A DNA stretch of 64,000 bases from an uncultured Flavobacteriales bacterium (GCA_905479995.1 CAJQON010000013.1:112367-176366); one strand, 5' to 3'. Counted from the first letter of the stretch, positions 9,000-18,935 are shown. Notes: a model not told the origin generated them from the letters alone. A program made the numbers and translations.

Positions 9000-10853
9000 T
9001 TAAACTTCCTCAACAAGGTCTTTTTCAACCTTTAAATTTTCAATGATAAACTGCTGTCTTTCAGGTGTATTTTTCCCCATGTAAAACTCTAGGAGCTTTT
9101 GAATAGGTGTTTCAGGTCCAATAATTACTGGATCTAAACGAATGTCATCGCCAATAAAATACTTAAATTCACTAGGCGAAATTTCACCCAATCCCTTAAA
9201 TCGTGTAATTTCTGGTTTTCCTTTTAACTCTTCTATGGCATTTATTCGTTCTTGATCTGAGTAACAATAAATTGTTTTGGATTTATCTCTCACTCTAAAT
9301 AAAGGAGTTTCTAATACACACAAGTGACCATTTTTAATTACATCTGGGAAAAATTGTAAAAAGAAGGTAATTAAAAGTAAACGTATGTGCATTCCATCCA
9401 CATCGGCATCGGTTGCAATTACAATTTTGTTGTACCTTAAATCATCTACACCCTCCTCAATGTTCAATGCTGCTTGAAGTAAATTGAATTCTTCGTTTTC
9501 GTAAACAATCTTTTTGGTTAAGCCATAAGAGTTTAGGGGTTTTCCCTTTAAACTAAATACGGCTTGCGTATTTACATCTCTCGATTTGGTAATGGAACCA
9601 GATGCAGAATCACCCTCGGTAATAAACAACATGGTTTCAACTTTACGGTCATTTTCTTTTGTATCGTTAAAATGAACTCTACAATCTCTCAACTTCTTGT
9701 TGTGTAAGGAAGCATCTTTAGCTCTTTTCTTGGCAATTTTTTTAATGCCTGCCATATCTTTACGTTCCCGCTCCGACTGCATTATTTTACGCTGTAAAGC
9801 TTCTGCTATTACAGGATTTTTGTGTAAGTAATTGTCTAATTCTCTTTTTAAGAAATCGGTAACAAATGCTCGCATTGAAGGCCCTTCTGGACCAACCTCT
9901 GTAGAACCTAATTTGGTTTTAGTTTGAGATTCAAATATAGGCTCCATTACTCGAACGCTTATGGCAGCAACTATCGATGATCGAATATCTGAAGCATCGT
10001 AATCTTTTCCATAAAACTCTCTTATTGTTTTAACAATTGCTGCTCTAAATTCACCTTGATGCGTTCCTCCTTGAGGAGTATATTGTCCGTTTACAAACGA
10101 GTAATATTCTTCTCCGTAAGATTGTGTATGTGTTATAGCAACTTCAATGTCTTCTCCTTTTAAATGAATAACCGGATAAAGTGGTTCATTGGATAAATTT
10201 TGATTTAATAAATCTTTTAAACCATCTTCCGAATGAATTTTTTCGCCATTAAAGTTTAAGGTTAACCCTGTATTTAAAAAGGCATAATTCCACAACAGTT
10301 TTTCTACATGTTGTGTTCTGTATTGAAATTTCTTAAAAACTTCTTCATCCGGAACAAAGGTCATCTTGGTTCCTTTTCTAGAAGTGGTTTTTTCTATTTT
10401 AGAGTCAACAGTTAAATTACCTCGTTCAAATTCGGCCTTTTTAATTTCTCCATCTCTAATGGCTTCTACTCTAAAGTAACTAGATAAAGCGTTTACTGCT
10501 TTGGTTCCAACTCCATTTAATCCAACTGATTTTTGAAAGGCTTTACTATCGTACTTACCACCAGTATTCATTTTAGAAACACAGTCGATAACTTTTCCTA
10601 ATGGAATTCCACGACCATAATCTCTAACTTTTACTGTTTTATCTTTAATGCTAATGTCGATGTTTTTACCATGTCCCATGGCATATTCATCAATAGAATT
10701 ATCGATAACTTCTTTCAATAATATATAAATACCGTCATCATAAGCCGCACCGTCCCCAAGCTTTCCAATGTACATTCCTGGACGCATTCTGATGTGCTCT
10801 TTCCAATCTAACGAACGTATATTATCTTCACTATAAGTAACTTCTTCAGCCAT
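9000..10853 (-). CDS. parE: DNA topoisomerase IV subunit B
   Basis: 617 aa. The GHKL ATPase domain shows EVIDNSIDE, the GRGIPLG box and [14 protein letters not shown]. The TOPRIM domain shows TEGDSASGS and [12 protein letters not shown], the acidic metal-binding residues. The C-terminal region ends with [11 protein letters not shown], typical of type IIA B subunits. The ATP-driven subunit pairs with ParC, encoded one base downstream. ParE rather than GyrB is favoured by length and by adjacency to a ParC with an unusual tail. Confidence 0.94.
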   Translation of the reverse strand: MAEEVTYSEDNIRSLDWKEHIRMRPGMYIGKLGDGAAYDDGIYILLKEVIDNSIDEYAMGHGKNIDISIKDKTVKVRDYGRGIPLGKVIDCVSKMNTGGKYDSKAFQKSVGLNGVGTKAVNALSSYFRVEAIRDGEIKKAEFERGNLTVDSKIEKTTSRKGTKMTFVPDEEVFKKFQYRTQHVEKLLWNYAFLNTGLTLNFNGEKIHSEDGLKDLLNQNLSNEPLYPVIHLKGEDIEVAITHTQSYGEEYYSFVNGQYTPQGGTHQGEFRAAIVKTIREFYGKDYDASDIRSSIVAAISVRVMEPIFESQTKTKLGSTEVGPEGPSMRAFVTDFLKRELDNYLHKNPVIAEALQRKIMQSERERKDMAGIKKIAKKRAKDASLHNKKLRDCRVHFNDTKENDRKVETMLFITEGDSASGSITKSRDVNTQAVFSLKGKPLNSYGLTKKIVYENEEFNLLQAALNIEEGVDDLRYNKIVIATDADVDGMHIRLLLITFFLQFFPDVIKNGHLCVLETPLFRVRDKSKTIYCYSDQERINAIEELKGKPEITRFKGLGEISPSEFKYFIGDDIRLDPVIIGPETPIQKLLEFYMGKNTPERQQFIIENLKVEKDLVEEV

Positions 10854-10911
10854 AGGTTAACTATCTCAATATTTAAAGACTAAAATTATAAATAATTGTA
10901 CAACCGTTTCA

Positions 10912-10935
10912 CCTTAACAACGTTTGTTATTAAGG
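10912..10935. other. Stem-loop between XRE gene and parE
   Basis: Ten-base arms (10912-10921 and 10926-10935) with one G-U pair enclose the loop GTTT. On the plus strand the stem is followed by TTTTATT, but no plus-strand gene precedes it. On the minus strand it has no U-run. It lies in the 113-base gap upstream of parE and downstream of the XRE/S24 gene; role unknown. Confidence 0.5.
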
Positions 10936-10966
10936 TTTTATTAACAGTCTTATTTCACTAAAAAAG

Positions 10967-11758
10967 CTAGTTTGTTTCTAAATTTTGAACACGTGTTTTT
11001 AGGTCTTTCAACTCAATACCAACACTTCTCATTAAATTTAATATACTTACGGGATTAATTTCATCTTCATCGTATTGACCAATGCATAGATTCAATTTAA
11101 ATTCCCAAATTTCTAATACTTCAGAAAGATGTAATAAATAAGGTTGATAAGCTTTATTGTCTGATGATAAGGTTAAGAAGCCTTCTTCTAACTTGCTGGT
11201 AAAAACACGTTTGTACACCAACCCTTCTTGCTTGGTTAATATAATGTAGCACTTGTTATTTCTTACACGCTCAACACTTTCCATATATTCTCCAACTACA
11301 ACATCACCATCTTTAACCCAAGGATGCATAGAATCTCCACGAATAGGAAATGCACGATGCTTACCAGTAGGTAAAAAGTTTAAACTCATTATAGGTAAGT
11401 TCGCAATAAACTCTGTATCTGAATAACCCATCAAGTAACCAGCAGAAGCCTCTTGCGTAACGACTTCAATTACGTCATTGTTATGCTCATCTACACGAAT
11501 AGGAAATAATACACGTTGATTTCCGATATCTATAAAGGTATCGTCTTTTCCTAAGCTCAAATCATTTTTCACTAAAGCATCAATAGGAATTTTAAAAAAG
11601 TTAGACAATTCTATTAAAGTAGTAATTGGTGGCTCAGATCGACCCTCCTCATAAGATCCTACTCTAGATTTTGACACATCTAATTCTACTGAAAACTGTT
11701 CCTGCGTAAGCCCTTTAAGGTTTCTTAAGTGCTTTATGTTTTTTGCTATTTTATCCAT
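10967..11758 (-). CDS. XRE-family transcriptional regulator with S24 (LexA-like) peptidase domain
   Basis: 263 aa. The N-terminal helix-turn-helix (residues 5-60) contains LTQEQFSVELDVSKSRVGSYE. The C-terminal S24 domain contains RGDSMHPWVKDGDVVV with the catalytic Ser and LVYKRVF with the catalytic Lys. This is the phage-repressor/LexA arrangement in which DNA damage can trigger self-cleavage. A conserved Ala-Gly type cleavage site is suggested by EASAGYLMGY between the domains. A final short coiled segment follows. A perfect 11-base inverted repeat spans its start codon and promoter, so it probably represses itself. Regulon unknown. Confidence 0.88.
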   Translation of the reverse strand: MDKIAKNIKHLRNLKGLTQEQFSVELDVSKSRVGSYEEGRSEPPITTLIELSNFFKIPIDALVKNDLSLGKDDTFIDIGNQRVLFPIRVDEHNNDVIEVVTQEASAGYLMGYSDTEFIANLPIMSLNFLPTGKHRAFPIRGDSMHPWVKDGDVVVGEYMESVERVRNNKCYIILTKQEGLVYKRVFTSKLEEGFLTLSSDNKAYQPYLLHLSEVLEIWEFKLNLCIGQYDEDEINPVSILNLMRSVGIELKDLKTRVQNLETN

Positions 11759-11799
11759 AACTACAAATATAAGTCAAATAATCTACTTTTTGTAGTTAT
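11757..11799 (-). promoter_or_regulatory. Promoter and inverted-repeat operator of the XRE/S24 gene
   Basis: On the minus strand TATATTTG (11764-11771) matches the Bacteroidetes -7 element and lies only five bases before the ATG, so the mRNA should be nearly leaderless. The sequence ATAACTACAAA (11757-11767) is repeated inverted and without mismatch at 11789-11799. The two arms flank the promoter with centres about 32 bases apart. A third, overlapping CTAC/GTAG dyad occurs at 11783-11795. No TTG at the usual -33 spacing was found. Confidence 0.6.
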
Positions 11800-11855
11800 T
11801 TTGTAAAAACTTCAAAAACAGATCAAAATTTTGTTGATCAAATCAGCAAATGAAA

Positions 11856-11887
11856 TTGTTTTAAGCCTACAATTGTTATTACATTTG
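11856..11887 (+). promoter_or_regulatory. Promoter of priA
   Basis: TTG at 11856-11858 and TACATTTG at 11880-11887 are separated by 21 bases, matching the Bacteroidetes TTG-N17-23-TAnnTTTG consensus. The predicted transcription start falls within about six bases of the priA ATG at 11897, implying a leaderless or nearly leaderless message. This supports choosing 11897 over the upstream in-frame codon at 11831. Confidence 0.65.
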
Positions 11888-11896
11888 TACGAGAAG

Positions 11897-14386
11897 ATGA
11901 TGAGTAAAGAAACGATATTTATAGATGTAATTCTACCCCTATCTCTACCCAATTTGTTTACGTACCGGTTGCCAGAAGCACTAAACGAAGCAATACAAAT
12001 TGGTCAGCGAGTGGTGGTTCCTTTTGGAAGAGGCGGAAAGTTATATTCTGCTTTAGTGAAAAATATCCACAACAATCCTCCAACTGAATACCAAGCAAAA
12101 TACGTTGAGTCGTTATTAGATGAGCAACCGATTGTGAATGAAAAACAACTGCAACACTGGGATTGGATAGCCAATTATTACATTGCTAACCCAGGTGATG
12201 TTTTTAGTGCTGCTTTACCCGGAGCATTAAAATTAGCTAGTGAAACCAAAATTGTATTGAACAATGATTTTGATCAAGAGCAACTTAAGGACCTCAACGA
12301 CAGTGAATATTTAATTTATGAAGCTTTAGAAGTTAGAACAGTTTTAAGCCTTCAAGAAATTTCGGAGATATTGAACATTAAAAACGTTCATAAAGTGGTA
12401 AAGGGTTTGATTGAAAAACGAGCCATTGTTGTTGAAGAAGACCTGAAAAGAAAATACAAACCCAAGCTCATTCCTTTTGTTAGACTAACCGAATATGCCA
12501 ACAACGAAGAAAACCTTAAAACGGTTTTTGATGAAGTACAAAAAGCACCTAAACAATTGGCTACGTTAATGTCTTTCATCAAATTATCCGACCGATACGG
12601 CACTCCAAAAGAGGTGAAGAAATTAGAGCTTCAAAAAGCAAACAACATTACAGCTTCGGTCATTAACCAATTGGTAAAGAAGGATATTTTTGAAGTATAT
12701 GAATTAGCTTTCAACCGCATAGGAAACTACAGCAAGGAGTTAATTGGAGAAAAAACACTCAACGAACACCAAGAAACAGCCATGACTGAGATTAAAACTC
12801 AGTTTAAGGAGAAAGATGTTGTGCTACTTCATGGCGTAACGGGATCGGGTAAAACAGAAATATATATTAAACTGATTCAAGAAGCACTTGAAGCAAAAAA
12901 ACAAGTACTTTATTTGTTACCAGAAATTGCTTTAACCACTCAACTCATTGTTCGGTTGCAAAAGGTGTTTGGCGATAAAATAGGCGTTTATCACTCTAAG
13001 TTTAATGAGAATGAACGGGTAGAAATTTGGAACAATGTACTCGAACATGAAAGTACAAAAACAGAGCGTTTCCAGATTGTTATGGGAGCCAGATCTGCCA
13101 TGTTTTTGCCTTTTAGCAATTTAGGGCTGGTTATTATAGATGAGGAACACGAAAACAGTTTTAAACAATACCAGCCTTCACCACGCTATAATGCTAGAGA
13201 TGCAGCCATTGTTTTGGCCAACATACATGGTGCAAAAACATTAATGGGTTCTGCCACACCGGCTTTAGAAAGTTATTGGAATGCCCAACAAGGCAAGTTT
13301 GGATTGGTAGAGTTAAACAATCGACACGGAGGAGTTCAATTACCAGAAATATTGTGTGCAGACATTAAGGAAGCAACCAGAAAAAAACGCATGAAGTCTC
13401 ATTTCTCTCCATTATTGATGACAGAGATGGAGGAAGCTTTTAAGAATAAAGAACAAATTATTTTGTTTCAAAACAGAAGAGGTTATGCTCCTTTTATGAT
13501 TTGTGAAGAGTGCGGACATGTGCCAGAATGTAACAATTGTGATGTATCGTTAACCTATCACAAATACAGCAACCAATTAAGGTGTCACTACTGCGGACAA
13601 AACCATCAAATGCCGAACTCTTGTAAAGCGTGTGGATCGACACGAATTACCTTGAAAGGTTTTGGAACAGAACAAATTGAAGAAGAATTGGCCATCTTTT
13701 TTCCAGACATTAAGATTGCTCGGATGGATGCCGATACTACTCGAAGCAAAAATGCTTACCATAAATTAATTACCGATTTTGAAGAACGGAATATCGATGT
13801 ATTGGTAGGAACGCAAATGGTAACGAAAGGATTGGATTTTGACAATGTAACGTTGGTTGGTGTTTTAAATGCCGATACCATGCTCAATTTTCCAGATTTT
13901 AGAGCTTTTGAACGCGCCTACCAAATGATGAGTCAGGTAAGTGGTAGAGCAGGAAGAAAAGCCAAAAGAGGAAAAGTGATTATCCAATCTTATGATCCTT
14001 ACCACAGAATTATTAGACAAGTAATTGAAACCGATTATGCGGCCATGTACAAAAACGAATTGGTAGATCGGAAACAATTCAATTACCCTCCTTTTTATCG
14101 CTTGATCCATTTTACGTTAAAGCATAGAGATAGAGATGTATTAAATGCAGGCGCTGATGAGTTTACCAATAATTTAAAAGAGAAGTTTGGCGCCAGGGTT
14201 TTAGGACCAGAATTTCCGGTAATAAGCCGAATAAAAAATCAATACCACAAAAATGTGTTGGTTAAAGTTGAGCGTGAAGCTCCCATTAAAAAGGTAAGAG
14301 AAATTATAACCGCCATTAAAAACAATTTTGAAGTTTTTAGCGAATACAAAGCAGTAAGAATTACCATTGATGTAGATCCGATGTAA
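11897..14386 (+). CDS. priA: Primosomal replication helicase PriA
   Basis: 829 aa from ATG 11897 (a second ATG follows at 11900). N-terminal DNA-binding domain begins VILPLSLPNLFTYRLP. Helicase motifs are HGVTGSGKTEIY (Walker A), IIDEEHENSFKQ (motif II), GSATPALES (III), VGTQMVTKGLDF (V) and SGRAGR (VI). Zinc-binding cysteines CEECG, CNNCD, CHYCG and CKACG lie between the helicase lobes. It restarts replication at stalled forks. Monocistronic, with its own promoter and divergent from the XRE/S24 gene. Confidence 0.97.
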   Translation: MMSKETIFIDVILPLSLPNLFTYRLPEALNEAIQIGQRVVVPFGRGGKLYSALVKNIHNNPPTEYQAKYVESLLDEQPIVNEKQLQHWDWIANYYIANPGDVFSAALPGALKLASETKIVLNNDFDQEQLKDLNDSEYLIYEALEVRTVLSLQEISEILNIKNVHKVVKGLIEKRAIVVEEDLKRKYKPKLIPFVRLTEYANNEENLKTVFDEVQKAPKQLATLMSFIKLSDRYGTPKEVKKLELQKANNITASVINQLVKKDIFEVYELAFNRIGNYSKELIGEKTLNEHQETAMTEIKTQFKEKDVVLLHGVTGSGKTEIYIKLIQEALEAKKQVLYLLPEIALTTQLIVRLQKVFGDKIGVYHSKFNENERVEIWNNVLEHESTKTERFQIVMGARSAMFLPFSNLGLVIIDEEHENSFKQYQPSPRYNARDAAIVLANIHGAKTLMGSATPALESYWNAQQGKFGLVELNNRHGGVQLPEILCADIKEATRKKRMKSHFSPLLMTEMEEAFKNKEQIILFQNRRGYAPFMICEECGHVPECNNCDVSLTYHKYSNQLRCHYCGQNHQMPNSCKACGSTRITLKGFGTEQIEEELAIFFPDIKIARMDADTTRSKNAYHKLITDFEERNIDVLVGTQMVTKGLDFDNVTLVGVLNADTMLNFPDFRAFERAYQMMSQVSGRAGRKAKRGKVIIQSYDPYHRIIRQVIETDYAAMYKNELVDRKQFNYPPFYRLIHFTLKHRDRDVLNAGADEFTNNLKEKFGARVLGPEFPVISRIKNQYHKNVLVKVEREAPIKKVREIITAIKNNFEVFSEYKAVRITIDVDPM

Positions 14387-14393
14387 GAATAAA

Positions 14394-14419
14394 AAAGCCT
14401 CAACAATTGCTGAAGCTTT
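14394..14419 (-). terminator. Terminator of the muiA-like operon
   Basis: A nine-base imperfect stem (14394-14402 with 14411-14419, one C-A mismatch) is followed on the minus strand by six T residues. It sits between the convergent priA and muiA-like genes and best serves the minus-strand operon. Confidence 0.55.
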
Positions 14420-14444
14420 CCTACCCTTTTCTAAATATCTACCC

Positions 14445-16007
14445 TTAAAAAGAAGGACATGAAATTGTTCTAAACCTTCGTTTTCTTGGCTTATAAGAAC
14501 CTATATCATTCTTCGGAATTTTAATATCATACTTGTAATCAATTGTTTTATTTTGATTTGGTTCCAGCGTAAATTTCCAAAGTAAAGAACCTTCTTTATT
14601 GTTATACTTCGCTTGATCTATTCCACTTAAATTAAATTTAGGCTTGTCACCAATCTCGAATACAGGAACCTGATCCAACACTTGAATACTTAAGGTTTCA
14701 GACGAATTATTTTTGATCACTATGTTAATATCAGATTTATCTATATAAAAATTACCGATAATCTTATGCTCATTATTCGTATTCTCCTCCTTCCTAACTG
14801 CCACAATACTCTTGTCTTTTCCTAAATACAAACTCAAGGTATCATTCTCTGTATAGGTATTTAAAAAGGTTTTTCCCATATAAGAACCTTTGTTATAAAC
14901 ATTGGTGGTGCCTGGTATTAAATCGTACTTATTCCAATTTGGAATATCGGCCATTAAAAATCCAAACGGATCTACTTTTGGGATTAACAAGTAGTGGTAA
15001 TTGGCTTCCATTTGGTAAGCATCAACATCAATTAAATAAGGTTTAGCATCTGATGGTATGGTGTACTTATGATTAACCTCATATTCTGAAATAGTATTTC
15101 TTACCTGAACCTCTCTAAATTTTACATTGCCTGATGTTAGTTGTACTCCTTTACTCACTTCACCATTTAATGTTGGCGCATCAAACCCTGAAGTTGGACT
15201 TGCCGTTGACAACTTTAGTTTAACATCGTTCCAAGAAACACCTGATGCATTATACACATTGGCTCTAAAAACAAATTCAATTGGATTTTCAGCCCCTTTA
15301 AACTTACAATCGTAAACTGGAGCCCAACCACCTTTTTCCGTTAAAAAGCGAAAAGAAAATTTGGCCTTTTTAGGGCTTTTAGTAATTACGGTTACTCTTA
15401 TTTCTGAACCAGCTTTTGATTTATTGGCACTCAATTGTTTCACCTGATTATCAAATTGACCTAAACGATGACTTAAATAATTCTTGCGTTTAGCGGCTTT
15501 ATACAACTCCATATTAATAGCAGTATACCGTTTATTAAAAAAAGTTGAGGCCTTTTCTATTTCGGCAACAGCTACACCTTCTGAAACACCTCCAATAGAT
15601 TCGCCCTTAAACAATAAACTCTTTTCCATGGTGTAAGCTTCAGTTAATGATGCCAACAATGCCAAGCCATCTTCAGTTTTACGAATACTATCTTTTAAAG
15701 CATAAATTTTGTTGTTATCCGGTTTAGAATGCCTTAAATAATTAATCTTTTCGGTAACCATTACAATGGCTACATCCGGGTTTACTACACTTACGTTAAT
15801 TGTATTTTCGACAATAAATGGAGTTAGATCACGAAAGACAATGGTGCTTTTCCCTTTTGGAAGAGCTACTTCCTTTTCGTAATTAACTTCGGCAGAAGAG
15901 TTGTAAACCGTTACATTTTTAATTTTAGCGGTTGCTTCAATGGTTTTGTTTTGACAAAAAGCTACTGCTACTAAAAAACTTAAGGTTGTTGTAAGTGTTG
16001 TTTTCAT
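14445..16007 (-). CDS. MuiA-like secreted protein (DUF4140/DUF4139)
   Basis: 520 aa with a signal peptide (MKTTLTTTLSFLVAVAFC, processed near C18/Q19; possibly a lipoprotein). The N-terminal part (ATAKIKNVTVYNSSAEV...RDLTPFIVENTINV) is DUF4140 and the C-terminal half (GGWAPVYDCKFKG...VYNASGVSWNDVKLKLSTASP) is DUF4139. This is the architecture of mucoidy-inhibitor MuiA family proteins. Function is poorly known; periplasmic or outer-membrane location is inferred. The ATG overlaps the stop of the porP-like gene in an ATGA junction, so it is the last gene of the ECF-sigma cluster. Confidence 0.82.
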   Translation of the reverse strand: MKTTLTTTLSFLVAVAFCQNKTIEATAKIKNVTVYNSSAEVNYEKEVALPKGKSTIVFRDLTPFIVENTINVSVVNPDVAIVMVTEKINYLRHSKPDNNKIYALKDSIRKTEDGLALLASLTEAYTMEKSLLFKGESIGGVSEGVAVAEIEKASTFFNKRYTAINMELYKAAKRKNYLSHRLGQFDNQVKQLSANKSKAGSEIRVTVITKSPKKAKFSFRFLTEKGGWAPVYDCKFKGAENPIEFVFRANVYNASGVSWNDVKLKLSTASPTSGFDAPTLNGEVSKGVQLTSGNVKFREVQVRNTISEYEVNHKYTIPSDAKPYLIDVDAYQMEANYHYLLIPKVDPFGFLMADIPNWNKYDLIPGTTNVYNKGSYMGKTFLNTYTENDTLSLYLGKDKSIVAVRKEENTNNEHKIIGNFYIDKSDINIVIKNNSSETLSIQVLDQVPVFEIGDKPKFNLSGIDQAKYNNKEGSLLWKFTLEPNQNKTIDYKYDIKIPKNDIGSYKPRKRRFRTISCPSF

Positions 16008-16918
16008 AATTTAAAGAGAATTGAGGTTTGTATGGTTGAAATTTTTGAAACATTAAAATTGCTGTCATCTAAATGAAAGTTATACATAAAGCTAACTGTA
16101 TAGTGTTCAGAAAAGAGTGTAACAAAAGGCATTATATGGATATCTGTTTGATCTAAATACCCAGTTCTAGAACCTAAAAAAAGAGAGTGTCTTCGGGTAA
16201 TTGGCATATGATATTTTAAATTAAGGTAGTGACTCAACACCCATTTATCTTTTCCAGCATCATACCTACTCATTCCTGCATATGATATTTCTCTTATATC
16301 AGCTCTATCAAAAATAGAAGCGAAGTTTCCAACATTGAAAAAGTAATACCGAGAAAACTCAATTTCTTCATGAGATTTACTCCAAGGTAAATCTAAATTT
16401 AGTGAGCTTAAAGCAATATAAAACCGTTCCGAATTCCCTGTTAAAGAAACGGCCAGGTTTAACTTCTCAGTTATTCTATCACTTGTTGCACTCGAATTAA
16501 CTGAACTTTTATAGTATTCAAATTTCCCACCATTATGTGAAAGAATGGTTTTATACGTTGCTCCAACTTTAAGCAATGTTTTATTAAGAATTACATTTCT
16601 ATAACCAACGCCTAAAGCTGCATATTGATAAGAAACTCCTTTTCCTTGATAGGTATTATTTAACGTTAAGCCAACTCCAAAAAAATTAGAGTTAAGGTGT
16701 GATGAATAACTCGCTTGAGTATAAGAAAAAGGTGTTTTATTGGATAGACTATTCTTTTGAACAAATTTAAAAACCCGGTCAGTTCTACCTGATGTTAAGG
16801 CTGATGGATTCGATTCTATAGTATAGAAACTAATTGGTTCGTAATTGTACACTTGGGCAAGCACTGGAGCAGTAATGCTAAATAATATAATTATGATAAG
16901 AAGGTAATTTCTGCCCAT
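16004..16918 (-). CDS. PorP/SprF-like outer-membrane protein
   Basis: 304 aa with signal peptide ending VLAQ. The start YEPISFYTIESNPSALTSGRTDRV followed by repeated short beta strands and glycine turns (FFGVGLTLNN, LLKVGATYKT, HSLFLGSRTGY) resembles PorP/SprF proteins. Those attach T9SS type B substrates and the SprF/GldK system to the outer membrane. The match is by pattern, so the family is probable rather than certain. It follows the SUMF1-fold gene after 54 bases that contain the same promoter-like element as the sigma gene. It overlaps the muiA-like gene by four bases. Confidence 0.6.
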   Translation of the reverse strand: MGRNYLLIIIILFSITAPVLAQVYNYEPISFYTIESNPSALTSGRTDRVFKFVQKNSLSNKTPFSYTQASYSSHLNSNFFGVGLTLNNTYQGKGVSYQYAALGVGYRNVILNKTLLKVGATYKTILSHNGGKFEYYKSSVNSSATSDRITEKLNLAVSLTGNSERFYIALSSLNLDLPWSKSHEEIEFSRYYFFNVGNFASIFDRADIREISYAGMSRYDAGKDKWVLSHYLNLKYHMPITRRHSLFLGSRTGYLDQTDIHIMPFVTLFSEHYTVSFMYNFHLDDSNFNVSKISTIQTSILFKL

Positions 16919-16919
16919 T

Positions 16920-16959
16920 TTGTGTTGCTTTTATTAGTACAACACAAAGAGGTTACAGC
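16920..16959 (-). promoter_or_regulatory. ECF-type promoter-like element before the PorP-like gene
   Basis: On the gene strand the segment reads TGTAACC, two variable bases, then TTTGTGTTGTA, from about 16958 to 16938. The same element occurs upstream of the ECF sigma gene (18978-18999). Part of it (TTTGTGTTG, 16941-16949) is repeated inverted as CAACACAAA at 16920-16928, immediately before the start codon. A GTAACC-like -35 upstream of a gene is typical of ECF sigma promoters. Confidence 0.5.
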
Positions 16960-16972
16960 TGGTGTTTATTTT

Positions 16973-18379
16973 TTACCAAAAAGGGTTTTTGTAGGTTTCT
17001 AACTGATCGTTTTCAACTACAAATCGAAAACCAATAAATGGTGAGGCAGATTTGTTTTTAAATGCGTTTAACATTTCAGAATATTCCTCTTTTGATTTCC
17101 AACAAGATCCAAATACAATTACTTTCCCTTCATCATTTTGAATAAATTCAGATACATGAGCCACTTTAGCAATGTTCTTTAATCCATCAGGATAATGTAC
17201 TTTAATGGTATCTGTATTTTTAAAGATGTTTAGAATATCCGACTCAGTCATTCCATAGCGATTCATGTCAAAATAATTATCCAAGGAAGTTCTATCTTTT
17301 AAATCGTGTTTTTGAACCTTTACTTGTCGCTTTAAAAAACTTTTATTTACTAGCCCTTCGGTAATATCGAATATGGTTTGATAACCATCACAAACTGGTG
17401 TTTGAGCAAACCCAATTTTTGCAGCACTGATCCATTCATCATCATAAGGTAAACGTAATCGAATGGTTTTTGCCTTGGGATTGTCTAACAACAATTGTTT
17501 ATTGGTAATTGCTTCTAACCATTTACAAAAAAGCAATGCTGCCTGCGGACTTATATTTACAACCGGAAAACCGTCATAAGCTTTCTCTTTAAAATAATTG
17601 TTTGCCAAATCATTACAATTATAACTCAACCAAACCTCTTGATTTACACTTGTTACCCCTAAGGCTTCCTGGCTATTGCTTTGGATTAAATCAACCAAAA
17701 AAGCTTTGTACTCCATATTGGTTATAGAAAAATTCCTTAAAATAAAAGCATCCACTCCTATCTTCTTCTTTTTGTAATAAATATAACTTTCTCTAACTTG
17801 CGTATATGCCTCTTTATTGGTTGCAATTAGCTCAGCAACCATTTCTTGTTTTAACTTTTGGTAACGCTCCTTATCACTTTCAGAAAATAGAGCAACTTGC
17901 TCCGAAGCTTCTTTCATGAAAATTGGTTCTTGATCGTAAGGTATCGGATTAACAGCAATGGTATCAACAACAGAATCTTTTATAGCGGTATATGTTTTCA
18001 TAAAACTGGTGTCCGAAATAATTTCATTCAATTCCAATACCGAAATCAATTCTGTAGGTTCCTTAGTACTTTCACTCATTAAGTTCCCTTCAATAGTAGC
18101 TGTATTTGGATCAGGTATTTTTTCTTCAAACTGATAGACCGCTACTATAGAAACCACAATTAAAATTAATAACACTCCAAACCATGGCCATTTATTATTA
18201 CTTCCTCCTAATTTCTTGAGCAGCTTCTTTTTATCAGCTTCACTCATATCCACTTCATACTCCTTATCGAATACAGTTTTGGCCATATCAACATCTTCTT
18301 CTACCGAATGTTTATTCAGCGAATAGGTGTTTAATAACTTATTTAAGTTATCCTTGTTGATGTGTTCCTTATTCTTCAT
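16973..18379 (-). CDS. Membrane-anchored SUMF1/formylglycine-generating-enzyme-fold protein, probable sigma-linked regulator
   Basis: 468 aa from ATG 18379, preceded by AAAGGG. It has a cytoplasmic N-terminus of about 65 residues, one transmembrane helix (WFGVLLILIVVSIVAVY) and a large periplasmic part. The C-terminal 250 residues show the FGE-sulfatase pattern: NFSITNMEYKAFL, FPVVNISPQAALLFCKWLEA, RLRLPYDDEWISAA and the terminal PFIGFRFVV. GldK of the gliding/T9SS machinery has the same fold. The gene overlaps the ECF sigma gene by 11 bases, the usual place of an anti-sigma factor. Whether it binds sigma is inference; the N-terminal 60 residues would be the contact. Confidence 0.7.
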   Translation of the reverse strand: MKNKEHINKDNLNKLLNTYSLNKHSVEEDVDMAKTVFDKEYEVDMSEADKKKLLKKLGGSNNKWPWFGVLLILIVVSIVAVYQFEEKIPDPNTATIEGNLMSESTKEPTELISVLELNEIISDTSFMKTYTAIKDSVVDTIAVNPIPYDQEPIFMKEASEQVALFSESDKERYQKLKQEMVAELIATNKEAYTQVRESYIYYKKKKIGVDAFILRNFSITNMEYKAFLVDLIQSNSQEALGVTSVNQEVWLSYNCNDLANNYFKEKAYDGFPVVNISPQAALLFCKWLEAITNKQLLLDNPKAKTIRLRLPYDDEWISAAKIGFAQTPVCDGYQTIFDITEGLVNKSFLKRQVKVQKHDLKDRTSLDNYFDMNRYGMTESDILNIFKNTDTIKVHYPDGLKNIAKVAHVSEFIQNDEGKVIVFGSCWKSKEEYSEMLNAFKNKSASPFIGFRFVVENDQLETYKNPFW

Positions 18380-18935
18380 ACCCTTTATTCTCAATGCACA
18401 GGTTTGTGTTTTTACTCACTGTGCTTCTTAACCTAAGGTTATATACTTTTAATTGTTTTTCCGGTTTGTCTACATAAGGAGCAATGTCTTTATAAGAAAA
18501 GTCTTGCGCTTTCATTAAAACCAAAACACGCTGCCAATCCTCTAATGTTGCCAACACTTTTTTTAGGCATCGCATCATAGGTGATTCATTTTCATCTAAA
18601 GCTTCGTTACTTTCATCTGGCATCGTAATATTCATATTATCGAACAACTCTTCTGTCAGTATTCTTTTATCTTTGGTATCTCTTAAATGGTTCCTCAAAT
18701 AATTGGTAAATACTTTAAACACAAAACCAACAAACCTGTTTTCATCTTTAAAACTGTAGTTATCTAATGAAGCTATCACTTTGTACAAGGTTTTATATAC
18801 AAGTTCCCATGCATCATCTTCATTAACCTTCCATTGAGTAATAGCGTAGCCAAATAGTTTTTGCCCATACTTTTGGTAAAGAATAGCGATGGCTTCTTTA
18901 TCATTTTGTTTTAGTTTATCAATTAAATTAAACAT
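18369..18935 (-). CDS. RNA polymerase ECF sigma factor
   Basis: 188 aa from ATG 18935. Region 2 is seen in DKEAIAILYQKYGQKLFGYAI and the DDAWELVYKTLYKVI helix. Region 4 is seen in EDWQRVLVLMKAQDFSYKDIAPYVDKPEKQLKVYNLRLR. It directs RNA polymerase to a small regulon, which here probably includes itself and the PorP-like gene. The frame continues upstream for eight codons, but ATG 18935 begins the normal family start. First gene of the cluster running to the muiA-like gene. Confidence 0.93.
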   Translation of the reverse strand: MFNLIDKLKQNDKEAIAILYQKYGQKLFGYAITQWKVNEDDAWELVYKTLYKVIASLDNYSFKDENRFVGFVFKVFTNYLRNHLRDTKDKRILTEELFDNMNITMPDESNEALDENESPMMRCLKKVLATLEDWQRVLVLMKAQDFSYKDIAPYVDKPEKQLKVYNLRLRSTVSKNTNLCIENKGYEE

